39,009 nucleotides of DNA from Verrucomicrobiota bacterium (GTDB lineage Bacteria > Verrucomicrobiota > Verrucomicrobiia > Chthoniobacterales > Chthoniobacteraceae): assembly GCA_026398235.1 (NCBI GenBank), contig JAPLTE010000022.1:1-39009 (forward strand), read 5' to 3'. The notes under the pieces are model-generated. The model saw only the letters and a program-made list of their open reading frames with translations. It did not search any database and had not been told where the DNA came from. Position numbers and translations under genes: made by a program. Positions 1 to 8,394 of the stretch are shown in pieces; within the stretch, counting starts at the first letter, position 1, and each line of letters opens with the position of its first letter.

Positions 1-380
1 TAGGCGACGAGGGAGTAACGCCTCAAATAATTCTTGTTCCAGGGTTTCTGAGAGTAGCCTGCCTTTATTCAAATTCCGTTTACACCTCTTGCCTGAAAGG
101 TTGCAGCCGATCAAAGCGGCACACGTCAGCCGCCGCGCGCGGCAGCGCGAAAGGGGTCCAGCGTCACGCTGGCTCTTGCCTTTGGGTTGCGCATCTTTTG
201 GCGCTGGCCTGCGTTGCGCGTCGGTCGCGTATCTGAAGATATGCTCCCTCCTCACCGCCTTGGCCAACCCCAAAACCTGCTGCAACGCACCCCGCTCCCA
301 AGTTTTAGACAGCTTCTAAAAAAAGCGGACTCTCATTACGCTTTTTTAAAAAAAGGCGGCTTTGTGTGGAAGCACCATTT
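1..380. other. Gene-free stretch at the left edge
   Basis: I see no convincing gene here. The short reading frames crossing it have no recognisable domain and no ribosome site. A small perfect hairpin lies at 158-172 (arms CCAGCG and CGCTGG, loop TCA). An AT-rich inverted repeat lies around 319-347 (AAAAAAGCG and CGCTTTTTT). Bases 175-300 have a compositional texture suggesting an intergenic repeat, but only one copy is in the window, so this is an impression only. Confidence 0.5.
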
Positions 381-399
381 CTCCCGCACCCGGCGGGAG

Positions 400-433
400 A
401 AAAAAAACCCAGGGCGGCGCAAGCCGCCCTGGG
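400..433 (-). terminator. Rho-independent terminator of hppA
   Basis: On the minus strand a perfect 11-bp stem (CCCAGGGCGGC with GCCGCCCTGGG, 4-nt loop; 408-433) is followed directly by eight T residues (A-tract 400-407 on the plus strand). It lies 25 bases past the hppA stop. This is a textbook intrinsic terminator. A second inverted repeat at 381-398 (CTCCCGC / GCGGGAG) lies just beyond the T-tract and may act as a backup. Confidence 0.9.
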
Positions 434-458
434 TTGAATGTGGGTTGGGATCGTTCGA

Positions 459-2969
459 CTAGCCAACCATGCTGTCGGCTTGTGCCTCGTTCCGTGCAGC
501 GGTGGCGGCGGCCTTGCGGTCGAATTCGAGAATGTGATCGCTGGGGTGCAACGTCGAGATGCGCATTCCATAGAAGGAGCGCCAGACGAAGAAGAGCCCG
601 ATGGCCAGGAACCCGAAGGCGAGGCTGTAGCGGAGGGTGTCTTGATGGTTTTGGACCATCTGCACCGCGATTTCCACTGCAAGGATGCCGAAGAGGGTCG
701 TGAATTTGATGATCGGGTTGAGGGCTACCGACGAGGTGTCCTTGAACGGATCGCCCACAATGTCGCCGATGACCGTGGCGTCGTGCAATGCGGTGCCTTT
801 GCGGCGCAGCTCGACTTCGACGATTTTTTTGGCGTTATCCCAGCACCCCCCGGCGTTGGCCATGTTGATGGCCATGAAGAGGCCGAACATGGCGAGCGAG
901 ATGAGGTAGCCGACGAAGAAGACCGCGTCAAAGCAGGCAAAAGAGAGCGCCAGCGAGAAGACCACCACAAAAATATTCAGCATTCCCTGCTGCGCATATT
1001 GGGTGCAGATTTTCACCACTTCGTTGCTGTCTTTCATCGATGCCTTGGTCGCGCCGTCGAGGTGCATGTGCTGCTTGATGTAATCGACCGCGCGGTAAGC
1101 GCCTGTGGTCACCGCCTGGCGCGAGGCCCCGGCGAACCAATAGACCACCGAACCGCCCATGAGCAGGCCGATGATGATGCGACCTTCGGTGATGCTCAGC
1201 GGAGCGAGCGATTGCCAATGGAAGGCGTGCTGAAGCATGAGGATGAGCGAGAAGATCATCGTTGTCGCGCCGACAACGGCGGTGCCGATGAGCATCGGCT
1301 TGGCGGTCGCTTTGAAGGTGTTGCCGCAGCCGTCGTTCTCTTCGAGGAGCATTTTGCCGTTTTCAAAGTCGGGGGTGAACCCGAAGTCGCGTTGCACTTC
1401 CCCTTCGATTCCCTCGATTTGTTCGATGGTCGAGAGTTCGAAAACGGATTGTGCGTTATCGGCGACCGGTCCGTAGCTGTCCACCGCGATCGTCACCGGA
1501 CCCATGCCCAACATGCCGAACGCGACCAGACCAAAGGCGAACACGGCGGGATACACCATGAACCCTTCAAATACCGGGGTGCCCGTGCTGGTCATGAGGG
1601 CGATCACCATCAAGGTGCTGATCGTCAGGCCCTTCCAGAAGCAGGAGAAATTCCCGGCCACGAGACCGGAGAGAATCGTCAACCCGGCGCCGCCTTCGGT
1701 GGTCGCATTGACGACTTCCTGGCAGTGGGCGCTCTTGGTGCTGGTGAACATGCGGGTCAGTTCAGGGATGATCGCCGCGGCGAGCGTGCCGCAACTGATG
1801 ATGGTCGAGAGTCTCCACCAGAGTTCGGGATATTTCGCGGCCAGCATGAAGTAGCTGACGACAAAGGTGATCGCAACGCACATCAGCGAGGTGAGCCAGA
1901 CGAGGACCGTGAGCGGATGCTCGAAGTTGAACTTCTCGTGTTTCGCGAACACGCCGCGCGTGATGAAGCCGTTGATCTTGTAGGCCAAGACCGAGATCGG
2001 AACCATCACGATGCGCATCGCGAAAATCCAGACGATAAAGGTCCATTGGAAATCCGGCTTCACTGCGAGGAGGATGAAGGTGATGAGCGCGACGCCGGTC
2101 ACGCCGTAGGTTTCAAACCCGTCCGCTGTCGGCCCGACGGAGTCGCCCGCGTTGTCGCCCGCGCAGTCGGCGATCACGCCGGGGTTGCGCGCGTCGTCTT
2201 CCTTGATGCCGAAGACGATTTTCATCAAATCACTTCCGATATCGGCGATCTTCGTGAAAATGCCGCCGCAGATGCGCAGCACGCTGGCGCCGAGGGATTC
2301 ACCGATGGCGAACCCGATGAAGCAGGAACCTGCGAGCGCCGGAGGGACAAATTTGAGCACGCAAATCATGAGCAGCAGTTCGACGCTGATGAGCAGCACG
2401 CCGATGCTCATGCCCGAGCGGGTGGGAATCTCGGAGACCGCCAGCGCCTTGCCCTTGAGGGCGGCGAAAGCCATGCGGCTGTTGGCGATGTTGTTGATCA
2501 TCATGCCGAACCAGGCGACCGCGAAGGAACCGGCGATGCCGACCAGGGACCAGGCAATGATCAATGCCACGGTGGGCGCGCTCTTGGCCTGCAAGACGCC
2601 AAAGTAATAAACCATCGTGCCGCCGATGAGCACTTCCAGGCCCAGAAGGAGCTTCGCCTGCTGGAAGAGATAGGTTTTGCAGGTGCTGTAAATGAGGGTC
2701 GAAACATCCAGCATGCTTTGGTGTGCGGGAAGTTTTTTGAGGCCCAGGTATTCCACCAGCCCAAAGAGCATGCCGAGAGCGGCAATGACCAGGCCGAGGG
2801 TCAGGATTTGGCCCCCCCCGAGGGTGAGACCCAGGAAATCGAACTGGATGGCGGCCCGCGCGGCAGCGTCGGGCAAGATCAGGTCGGATTCGCTGGCCGA
2901 GGCCGTGGAGGGGAGAAACCCGGCGGCGAAGAGCGCCGGGACAAGGAGGCTGCGACAGGATGGCTTCAT
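459..2969 (-). CDS. hppA: Membrane-bound proton-translocating pyrophosphatase
   Basis: Polytopic inner-membrane enzyme of 836 aa that hydrolyses cytoplasmic PPi and pumps an ion across the membrane. The PPi/Mg site is visible at residues 242-290 (DIGSDL, then EDDARNP, then ADCAGDNAGD), with a second acidic cluster at 497-505 (DSYGPVADN) and a C-terminal block containing WDNAKK and GDPFKDTSS. Lys553 in GNTFKAT sits where K+-independent members carry lysine and K+-dependent ones alanine. The glutamate in the DGFETYG segment matches the proton-pumping rather than the Na+-pumping pattern. I therefore infer a K+-independent H+ pump. Residues 1-26 look like a signal peptide or extra first membrane helix (ends STASASE), and the catalytic signatures differ from the common bacterial form at several positions. 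The gene is single, with its own terminator and a candidate promoter; it diverges from the TolC gene. Confidence 0.93.
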   Translation of the reverse strand: MKPSCRSLLVPALFAAGFLPSTASASESDLILPDAAARAAIQFDFLGLTLGGGQILTLGLVIAALGMLFGLVEYLGLKKLPAHQSMLDVSTLIYSTCKTYLFQQAKLLLGLEVLIGGTMVYYFGVLQAKSAPTVALIIAWSLVGIAGSFAVAWFGMMINNIANSRMAFAALKGKALAVSEIPTRSGMSIGVLLISVELLLMICVLKFVPPALAGSCFIGFAIGESLGASVLRICGGIFTKIADIGSDLMKIVFGIKEDDARNPGVIADCAGDNAGDSVGPTADGFETYGVTGVALITFILLAVKPDFQWTFIVWIFAMRIVMVPISVLAYKINGFITRGVFAKHEKFNFEHPLTVLVWLTSLMCVAITFVVSYFMLAAKYPELWWRLSTIISCGTLAAAIIPELTRMFTSTKSAHCQEVVNATTEGGAGLTILSGLVAGNFSCFWKGLTISTLMVIALMTSTGTPVFEGFMVYPAVFAFGLVAFGMLGMGPVTIAVDSYGPVADNAQSVFELSTIEQIEGIEGEVQRDFGFTPDFENGKMLLEENDGCGNTFKATAKPMLIGTAVVGATTMIFSLILMLQHAFHWQSLAPLSITEGRIIIGLLMGGSVVYWFAGASRQAVTTGAYRAVDYIKQHMHLDGATKASMKDSNEVVKICTQYAQQGMLNIFVVVFSLALSFACFDAVFFVGYLISLAMFGLFMAINMANAGGCWDNAKKIVEVELRRKGTALHDATVIGDIVGDPFKDTSSVALNPIIKFTTLFGILAVEIAVQMVQNHQDTLRYSLAFGFLAIGLFFVWRSFYGMRISTLHPSDHILEFDRKAAATAARNEAQADSMVG

Positions 2970-3028
2970 AAAAAAGGGCTTTGAAAGATGAGAAACGCTT
3001 ATTTCCGATTGGGAATTTGAGTAGAAAT

Positions 3029-3057
3029 ACTATTAGAAAATCTAATTGGGGTGTAAA
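3029..3057 (-). promoter_or_regulatory. Candidate sigma70-type promoter of hppA
   Basis: Reading the minus strand, TTTACA (3052-3057) is separated by 17 bp from AATAGT (3029-3034), inside the AT-richest stretch of the hppA/TolC divergent region. It would give a leader of about 50 nt before the ATG at 2969. Support is spacing and partial consensus only. Confidence 0.35.
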
Positions 3058-3194
3058 GTTGCCATCCCTGCCAAAAGCACGCACACCGTTTCTTGTTAAA
3101 ATCGCATGGATTATTGTTTTGACCATTGCGATGAGGCGGCGGAGGGGGGGTTGCCCCCTTTGCAGGGTGGAGATGCGATTCGGAATGGCATGCG

Positions 3195-4697
3195 ATGAAA
3201 TCCCCCTGGCTGTTCCCATTCACCTGTTTACTGATCGCCACCTTCGTGCTCGCCCGGGAACCGTTGAAACCTTTCCTGCAAACCGGGCTCAAAATTTTGA
3301 CGCTGGAGGAGGCCGTGCAGGTCGCCCTTTGTCAAAACCCCCTCATTCTCAATGCGAAGCAGGAGATTGAACGCACACGGGGGCAGGTGATTGAGGTCCG
3401 CGCCCAGGCGCTGCCGCGAGTCACTCTGAACGCCATTTACCAGCAGCAGGACCCGAATCTCATCCGGGGGCAGAGTACCCAATTTGGCGGGCAAAGGGCC
3501 GCCACAGCCCCGACCCCGACGCCTCCTCCCCCGCCGACTCCCACGCCCACTCCAGGCACGACCCCGGTGCCCAGCGCCACCCCCAGCCCCACCCCGATGG
3601 TGTCGATCCAGGACAAGACCTGGCAGGTCACGGTGCAGGTCAACCAACTGCTCTATTCGGGGGGGCGGGTGCAGTCCGCGTTGCGGATTGCCCGGCTTTC
3701 GCAGGACGAGACGTTCTTTAGATTGTGCGATGCGATTGACACTGTGATCGCCACTGTGCGCACGCAGTTTTATCAAGTGCTTGTGAATCGCGCGTTGATC
3801 GGGGTGCAGGAGGAATCGGTAGCGCTTCTTTCATCCCAGCTTGCCGATCAAGAGACCCGCTACCGGGCGGGAACCGTGCCCCGCTTCAATGTGCTTCAGG
3901 CGCAGGTGGCCCTGGCGAACGCGCAGCCCAATTTGATTGCGGCCAGAAACAATTACCACCTTGCCCAGCTTCAGCTCGCCAAAACCCTCGGGTACGAAAC
4001 CCGCAACCTGCCCGCCCGGCAGGAGCCGTTTAATTTGATGGGTGAATTGAGCATTCCCCCCGTGACGATGGATCTCGCCTGCGCCCTCCAGACGGCGCGT
4101 GAGCGCAATCCGTCCCTCCGAGCCCAGCGGCAAAATATTCTCATTGAGGTGGAAGATGTCCTTCTGCAAAAAGCCGGGTACAAACCGACCTTGAGCGCAA
4201 ACGCCGGGTACATTGTTGAAAACAACCGGCTCTCCAGAAACCTGGGGGATGTGGTGAACGGGTGGTTTTTCAGTCTTCAGGGCAACTGGAATATTTTTGA
4301 TGGCGGGGAGACCTATGGGAAGGTGAAGCAAGCCCGTGCGCGGCTCGAACAGGCCAAAATCAACTACGAAGACACCGTTCAGCAGGTGGATGTGCAGGTC
4401 CAGCAAGCCTGGGCCAACCTGCTCCAGGCCAGGGAAACCATCACGAGCGGGCAAGCTACGGTTACGCAGGCGAAAGAAGCGGTGCGGCTGGCCCGGGAGC
4501 GGCTGAACGCGGGCGTCGGGACGCAGCTGGATGTCCTCAATGCCACGGTGCAATTGACCCAGGCGCAGACCACGGAATTGCAGGCGCGCAACAGCTACAA
4601 CGCCGCTTTGGCTGAGTTCGACCGCGTCACCTCGCTCTGTGCGCGCTGTGAGGAGAGTTGTAAGGAGCCGGTGGCGCTCAAGCACCTCAACCGATGA
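3195..4697 (+). CDS. TolC-family outer membrane efflux protein with Pro/Thr-rich loop insert
   Basis: Outer-membrane channel of the OEP/TolC family, 500 aa, normally a trimer joined to an inner-membrane pump and periplasmic adaptor. Signal peptide is residues 1-20 (hydrophobic run ending FVLA). Two OEP repeats follow, with typical motifs such as LTLEEAVQVAL (35-45), LLYSGGRVQSAL (152-163), the tunnel-helix motif ETRYRAGTVPRFNVLQAQ, and in the second half GNWNIFDGGETYGKVKQAR and ERLNAGVGTQLDVLNA. Residues about 102-134 (nt 3498-3596) are a low-complexity run of Pro and Thr with a little Ala, Ser, Gly and Val. It sits between the first two beta strands, where the family has an extracellular loop. 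No adaptor or pump gene is adjacent, so the substrate is unknown. Start chosen for the signal peptide; no strong ribosome site is visible. Confidence 0.9.
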   Translation: MKSPWLFPFTCLLIATFVLAREPLKPFLQTGLKILTLEEAVQVALCQNPLILNAKQEIERTRGQVIEVRAQALPRVTLNAIYQQQDPNLIRGQSTQFGGQRAATAPTPTPPPPPTPTPTPGTTPVPSATPSPTPMVSIQDKTWQVTVQVNQLLYSGGRVQSALRIARLSQDETFFRLCDAIDTVIATVRTQFYQVLVNRALIGVQEESVALLSSQLADQETRYRAGTVPRFNVLQAQVALANAQPNLIAARNNYHLAQLQLAKTLGYETRNLPARQEPFNLMGELSIPPVTMDLACALQTARERNPSLRAQRQNILIEVEDVLLQKAGYKPTLSANAGYIVENNRLSRNLGDVVNGWFFSLQGNWNIFDGGETYGKVKQARARLEQAKINYEDTVQQVDVQVQQAWANLLQARETITSGQATVTQAKEAVRLARERLNAGVGTQLDVLNATVQLTQAQTTELQARNSYNAALAEFDRVTSLCARCEESCKEPVALKHLNR

Positions 4698-4838
4698 GGG
4701 ATTGTGGCACCCCGGTTTTCTTGACTTGCACACCGGGCTGCTGCCGGTATCGTTTTGGGCTTTGAGGCCTGCGCGAACCACAGCGGGGGGCTCCTAGGGA
4801 AGTAATCAAATCCAAATATTCAAGGGGAAACACAATTC

Positions 4839-7382
4839 ATGCAGCCGTTATTCGCTTTCAACGTCGTTCCGAAACTGCCCGTCGAGCTCGAACCTCTCCG
4901 GGAGATGGTTTTCAATCTCTGGTGGACCTGGGAACCGGACGCCCGCAACCTGTTCCGCAGCCTTGATCCGGAGTTGTGGAGCCGCACCAACCATAACCCG
5001 GTGCGGATGTTGCAGCTTTGCCGCCAGGCGCGCTTGGTCGAGGTGGCGATGGATGACGATTTTCTGCGCGAAATGGACCGGGTGTACGGCCAGTTCAAGG
5101 CGTATATGGCCCGCAAGGATACGTATGGGAGCAGTCGCAAGAACGAATTGACTGCGTATTTTTCCGCCGAATTCGGCTTCCATGAGTCGATCCCGAACTA
5201 TTCGGGAGGCCTGGGCATCCTTTCCGGCGACCATTGCAAGGCGGCGAGCGATCTGGGCATCAACTTCGTGGCGATGACGCTCCTGTACCGGCACGGCTAT
5301 TTCAAACAGCAGATCAACAAGGACGGCTGGCAGGAGAGCATCAGCCTGAATCAGAATTTCCATCACCTGCCGATGAAGGAAGTGCGCGTGGCCGACAAGC
5401 CGCTGGTGATTTCCGTGCGCATCCTGGACCGGGAGGTGTATGCCAAAGTTTGGCAAATGGTGATTGGGCGCATCTCGCTCTACCTGCTGGACACGGATAT
5501 TACGGAAAACCGGCCCGAGGACCGGTTGATCACCGCGCAGCTTTACGGCGGCGACCTGGAAATGCGCATCAAGCAGGAGATCGTGCTTGGCGTGGGCGGC
5601 GTGCACGCGCTCAACGCGATGGGGCTCAAGCCGTCGGTGTACCACATGAACGAAGGCCATTCGGCGTTCCTTTCGCTGGAACTGATGCGCCGGGGGGTGC
5701 AGGACCAGGGGCTCGATTTCAAGAGCTCTTTGCAGTTGGTCGCCGCGGCCAACGTTTTCACGACGCACACGCCGGTTCCGGCCGGAAACGACGCGTTCCC
5801 GAGGGATTTGATGCAGAAATATTTCGGCGATTACCCGGCGAAGGTCGGCATCAGCTTCGAGGATTTCTTCTCCTACGGGCAGACCACCGTCAACAAGGTG
5901 GACGCCTTCTCGATGACCATCCTTGCGTTGCGCACCAGTCGCCATGCCAATGGCGTGAGCAAGCTGCACGGCGAAGTCAGCCAGGGGCTCTGGCAGGACG
6001 TCTGGGCAGGCGTGCCCAAGGACGAAGTGCCCATCGGCTCCATCACCAATGGCGTGCACACCAAGACGTGGCTCGCCCCGGAATTTGAGGCGCTCTACCG
6101 CAAATACCTCCCCGACTGGCAGGAAAACCTCACGGACCCGGAGTTCTGGCGCGGCGTCATCGACATTCCCGACGAAGAACTCTGGAACACGCATCAAAAT
6201 CTCAAAAAGCGGCTTGTGGAGATTGCCCGCATACGCATCCGCGCACAGCGGGAGCGCAACGGCGAATCGCCCGAGCGCATCCGCAGCGTCAATCAACTCC
6301 TGGACCCGGAGATTCTCACGATCGGGTTTGCGCGCCGGTTCGCAACCTACAAGCGCGGCACATTGCTTTTCTCGGATATGGAGCGGCTCAAGCGCATCCT
6401 CACCCACCCGGAACGCCCCGTGCAGTTCGTTTTTGCCGGCAAGGCGCATCCGAAGGACGAAGGCGGCAAGCGGCTCATCCAGGAAGTCTATCGCTGGTCG
6501 CGCGATGCAGGGTTGGAGGGACGGCTGGTTTTTGTGGAAGACTACGACACGTTTATCGGCCGGCGTCTGACCCAGGGGGTTGATCTCTGGCTCAATAACC
6601 CGTTGCGCCCGCTCGAAGCCTCCGGCACGAGCGGCATGAAACTCCCGCCCAACGGCGGTCTCAACCTCAGTGTGCTGGACGGCTGGTGGTGCGAAAGTTA
6701 CAACGGCAAGAACGGTTGGGCGATCGGCGCGGAGATCACCGACGGCAGCGTGGAGTTCCAGAATGAAGTCGATACGGCGAGCTTGTTCCACATTCTCGAA
6801 AACCAGGTGGTTCCGCTCTACTACGCGAAGCCCGACGGGCGATTGCCGATTGCGTGGCTCCAGCTCATGCGCGAGTCGATCCGCAGCGTCACGCCGGTGT
6901 TCAATACCGAGCGGATGGTGCAGGAATACAGCGAGAAAATGTACGAACCGGCAGCGGCAGCGGCCACGCGCTTGAGGGCCGACGGCGCAGCCAAAGCGCG
7001 TGAAGTCTCCGCATGGAAAAAGCAGATCCGGCAGTTGTGGGGCCAGGTGCGCATCAACGATGTCAAGATCGTCAATCCTGATAACGTGAACATCCTGGTC
7101 GGCGACTCGCTGGTGGTGGAAGCCCGGGTGCATCTGGGCGACATCAGTCCGAAGTTCGTCCGGGTGCAGGTTTATGTGGGCGAAGCGAGCGACAACGAGA
7201 TCGCGCGGCCGCTCATGGTGGACCTCACCGAGTCGCAGAAAGGCACCCACGGCGATTACATCTACTGCGGGGCTGTCCAGGCTCCGGAGAGCGGCGCTTA
7301 TGGTTTCAACGTCCGCGTGATCCCGACGCACCCGAGCCTGACGCAGGCGCACGAATTGCGCCTGATCACCTGGGCCTCGTAA
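4839..7382 (+). CDS. glgP: Alpha-glucan (glycogen) phosphorylase, GT35
   Basis: Cytoplasmic 847-aa enzyme releasing glucose-1-phosphate from alpha-1,4-glucan. The N-terminal ~110 residues match the DUF3417 extension of the short bacterial/archaeal alpha-glucan phosphorylase group (LWWTWEPDARNLF). Catalytic-domain signatures include AEFGFHESIPNYSGGLGIL, HMNEGHSAFLSLEL, FTTHTPVPAGND, GFARRFATYKR and FAGKAHPKDEGGK. The pyridoxal-phosphate lysine is Lys601 in EASGTSGMKLPPNGG. The C-terminal ~100 residues form an extra beta-rich segment (VEARVHLGDISP). An AGGGG ribosome site lies at 4823-4827, 11 nt before the ATG. Regulatory sites of eukaryotic phosphorylases are not evident. The gene is followed by a strong hairpin (7388-7468) and has no glycogen gene next to it. 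Confidence 0.95.
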   Translation: MQPLFAFNVVPKLPVELEPLREMVFNLWWTWEPDARNLFRSLDPELWSRTNHNPVRMLQLCRQARLVEVAMDDDFLREMDRVYGQFKAYMARKDTYGSSRKNELTAYFSAEFGFHESIPNYSGGLGILSGDHCKAASDLGINFVAMTLLYRHGYFKQQINKDGWQESISLNQNFHHLPMKEVRVADKPLVISVRILDREVYAKVWQMVIGRISLYLLDTDITENRPEDRLITAQLYGGDLEMRIKQEIVLGVGGVHALNAMGLKPSVYHMNEGHSAFLSLELMRRGVQDQGLDFKSSLQLVAAANVFTTHTPVPAGNDAFPRDLMQKYFGDYPAKVGISFEDFFSYGQTTVNKVDAFSMTILALRTSRHANGVSKLHGEVSQGLWQDVWAGVPKDEVPIGSITNGVHTKTWLAPEFEALYRKYLPDWQENLTDPEFWRGVIDIPDEELWNTHQNLKKRLVEIARIRIRAQRERNGESPERIRSVNQLLDPEILTIGFARRFATYKRGTLLFSDMERLKRILTHPERPVQFVFAGKAHPKDEGGKRLIQEVYRWSRDAGLEGRLVFVEDYDTFIGRRLTQGVDLWLNNPLRPLEASGTSGMKLPPNGGLNLSVLDGWWCESYNGKNGWAIGAEITDGSVEFQNEVDTASLFHILENQVVPLYYAKPDGRLPIAWLQLMRESIRSVTPVFNTERMVQEYSEKMYEPAAAAATRLRADGAAKAREVSAWKKQIRQLWGQVRINDVKIVNPDNVNILVGDSLVVEARVHLGDISPKFVRVQVYVGEASDNEIARPLMVDLTESQKGTHGDYIYCGAVQAPESGAYGFNVRVIPTHPSLTQAHELRLITWAS

Positions 7383-7387
7383 AATAC

Positions 7388-7468
7388 AAGACGGGGAGAC
7401 CCGGAGAAGGGGAGACGCGGAGAAAGCGTCCCTCTCCGTGTCTCCCCTTCTCCCCTTCTCCGCGTCTT
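7388..7468 (+). terminator. Word-repeat hairpin after glgP, terminator-like
   Basis: Left arm 7388-7423 and right arm 7433-7468 pair at 31 of 36 positions around a 9-nt loop, and CTTTT follows. Inside the left arm an 8-bp word GGAGANNN occurs four times in a row (7395-7426). The hairpin ends 8 nt before the ATG of the next gene, leaving no room for a ribosome site outside it. It may terminate glgP transcription or mask the next start. Confidence 0.7.
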
Positions 7469-7476
7469 TTCCTCCC

Positions 7477-8394
7477 ATGCTTTCCATCTCCACCTGCTGG
7501 AATTCCTCCCGCCACACCGACGGCGCGGCGATGCTTGAGGAGTTGCTGGAGTTCGGTTTCGAGCAAATCGAACTCGGCCATGGCATCCGCATGTCTTTGA
7601 TGCATGGGATTCAATCGCACTTTGACAAAGGGCGCGTCCAGTTTTCCAGTCTGCACAATTTCTGCCCTTTGCCGGTGGAAATCCTCAACCCTTCGCCCGA
7701 TTGCCTGCTCTTCTCCTCGCACCGGGAGGAGGAGCGGGAGCGCGCCGTGCGCCAGACGCTCCAGACCATCGACTTCGCCGAGCGGCTCGGCGCGCCCAAT
7801 GTCGTCCTGCACTCCGGCCGCGTGGTGATGGAGCCTGTGACGGCCCAACTCATTGAGATGGCCAATGCGGGCCTCCACCTTTCGCCAGAATACGCCCGGC
7901 TCAAGACGCGCGCGGTGATGGAGCGCGAGAAAATCGCGCCCAAACACCTCGCCCGTTTGAAGGATTGCCTGAAGCGGATCGTGGAGCACGCTGCCGCAAA
8001 AAACATTCGGCTGGGCCTGGAAAGCCGGCAGGCTTATGAGGAAATCCCGAGCGAACGGGAATTCGATGCCTTGCTCGCAGAATATCCCGCGCCGACCGTC
8101 GGTTATTGGCACGACTTTGGACATGTCCAGATCCGGCAAAACCTGGGATTTGTGAATCACGCCGAATGGCTCACCCACAGTGCTCCGCGCCTGATTGGCT
8201 GCCACTTGCACGACGTGATCTGGCCGGGGCGCGACCACCTGGCGCCGTTCACGGGCGGGTCGGTGCAGTACGATCAGCTGGTGCCCCTCCTGCCCAAGGG
8301 GATGCTTTATGTCTGGGAGATGAGCCCCCGCAGGAGCCGCGAAGAAATCGCCGAGTCGCTGCGGCTTTGGAAAGAGAAATTCGGATATGAATAA
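7477..8394 (+). CDS. Sugar phosphate isomerase/epimerase-like TIM-barrel protein
   Basis: Predicted cytoplasmic 305-aa protein of the xylose isomerase-like / AP endonuclease 2 TIM-barrel superfamily. The first strand is LSISTCWNS, followed by GFEQIELGHG; later barrel strands include NVVLHSGRVV, IRLGLESRQAYEEIP, VGYWHDFGHVQI, LIGCHLHDVIWPG and MLYVWEMSPRRS. The Glu, His and Asp residues in these strands fit a divalent metal site. The substrate cannot be read from sequence. The ATG at 7477 is preferred because an upstream frame extension would start inside the hairpin and precede the first barrel strand. It opens a six-gene + strand run and overlaps the next gene by 8 nt, indicating translational coupling. 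Confidence 0.8.
   Translation: MLSISTCWNSSRHTDGAAMLEELLEFGFEQIELGHGIRMSLMHGIQSHFDKGRVQFSSLHNFCPLPVEILNPSPDCLLFSSHREEERERAVRQTLQTIDFAERLGAPNVVLHSGRVVMEPVTAQLIEMANAGLHLSPEYARLKTRAVMEREKIAPKHLARLKDCLKRIVEHAAAKNIRLGLESRQAYEEIPSEREFDALLAEYPAPTVGYWHDFGHVQIRQNLGFVNHAEWLTHSAPRLIGCHLHDVIWPGRDHLAPFTGGSVQYDQLVPLLPKGMLYVWEMSPRRSREEIAESLRLWKEKFGYE

Noticed and set aside
89-462. Small + strand reading frames at the left edge
   Set aside because: No domain, no ribosome site, and one runs into the hppA terminator.
438-2984. Long + strand reading frame opposite hppA (848 codons)
   Set aside because: Its translation is highly charged and full of His, Asp, Glu, Gly and Arg with no domain; it is the antisense shadow of a clear membrane pyrophosphatase in GC-rich DNA.
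4705-4720. Sigma-54-like TGGCAC upstream of glgP
   Set aside because: The -12 half lacks the GC; only TGGCAC matches, so it does not meet the consensus.
4848-7592. Long minus strand reading frame opposite glgP (914 codons)
   Set aside because: Antisense shadow of a well-conserved phosphorylase; no family features, and it runs through the 7388-7468 hairpin.
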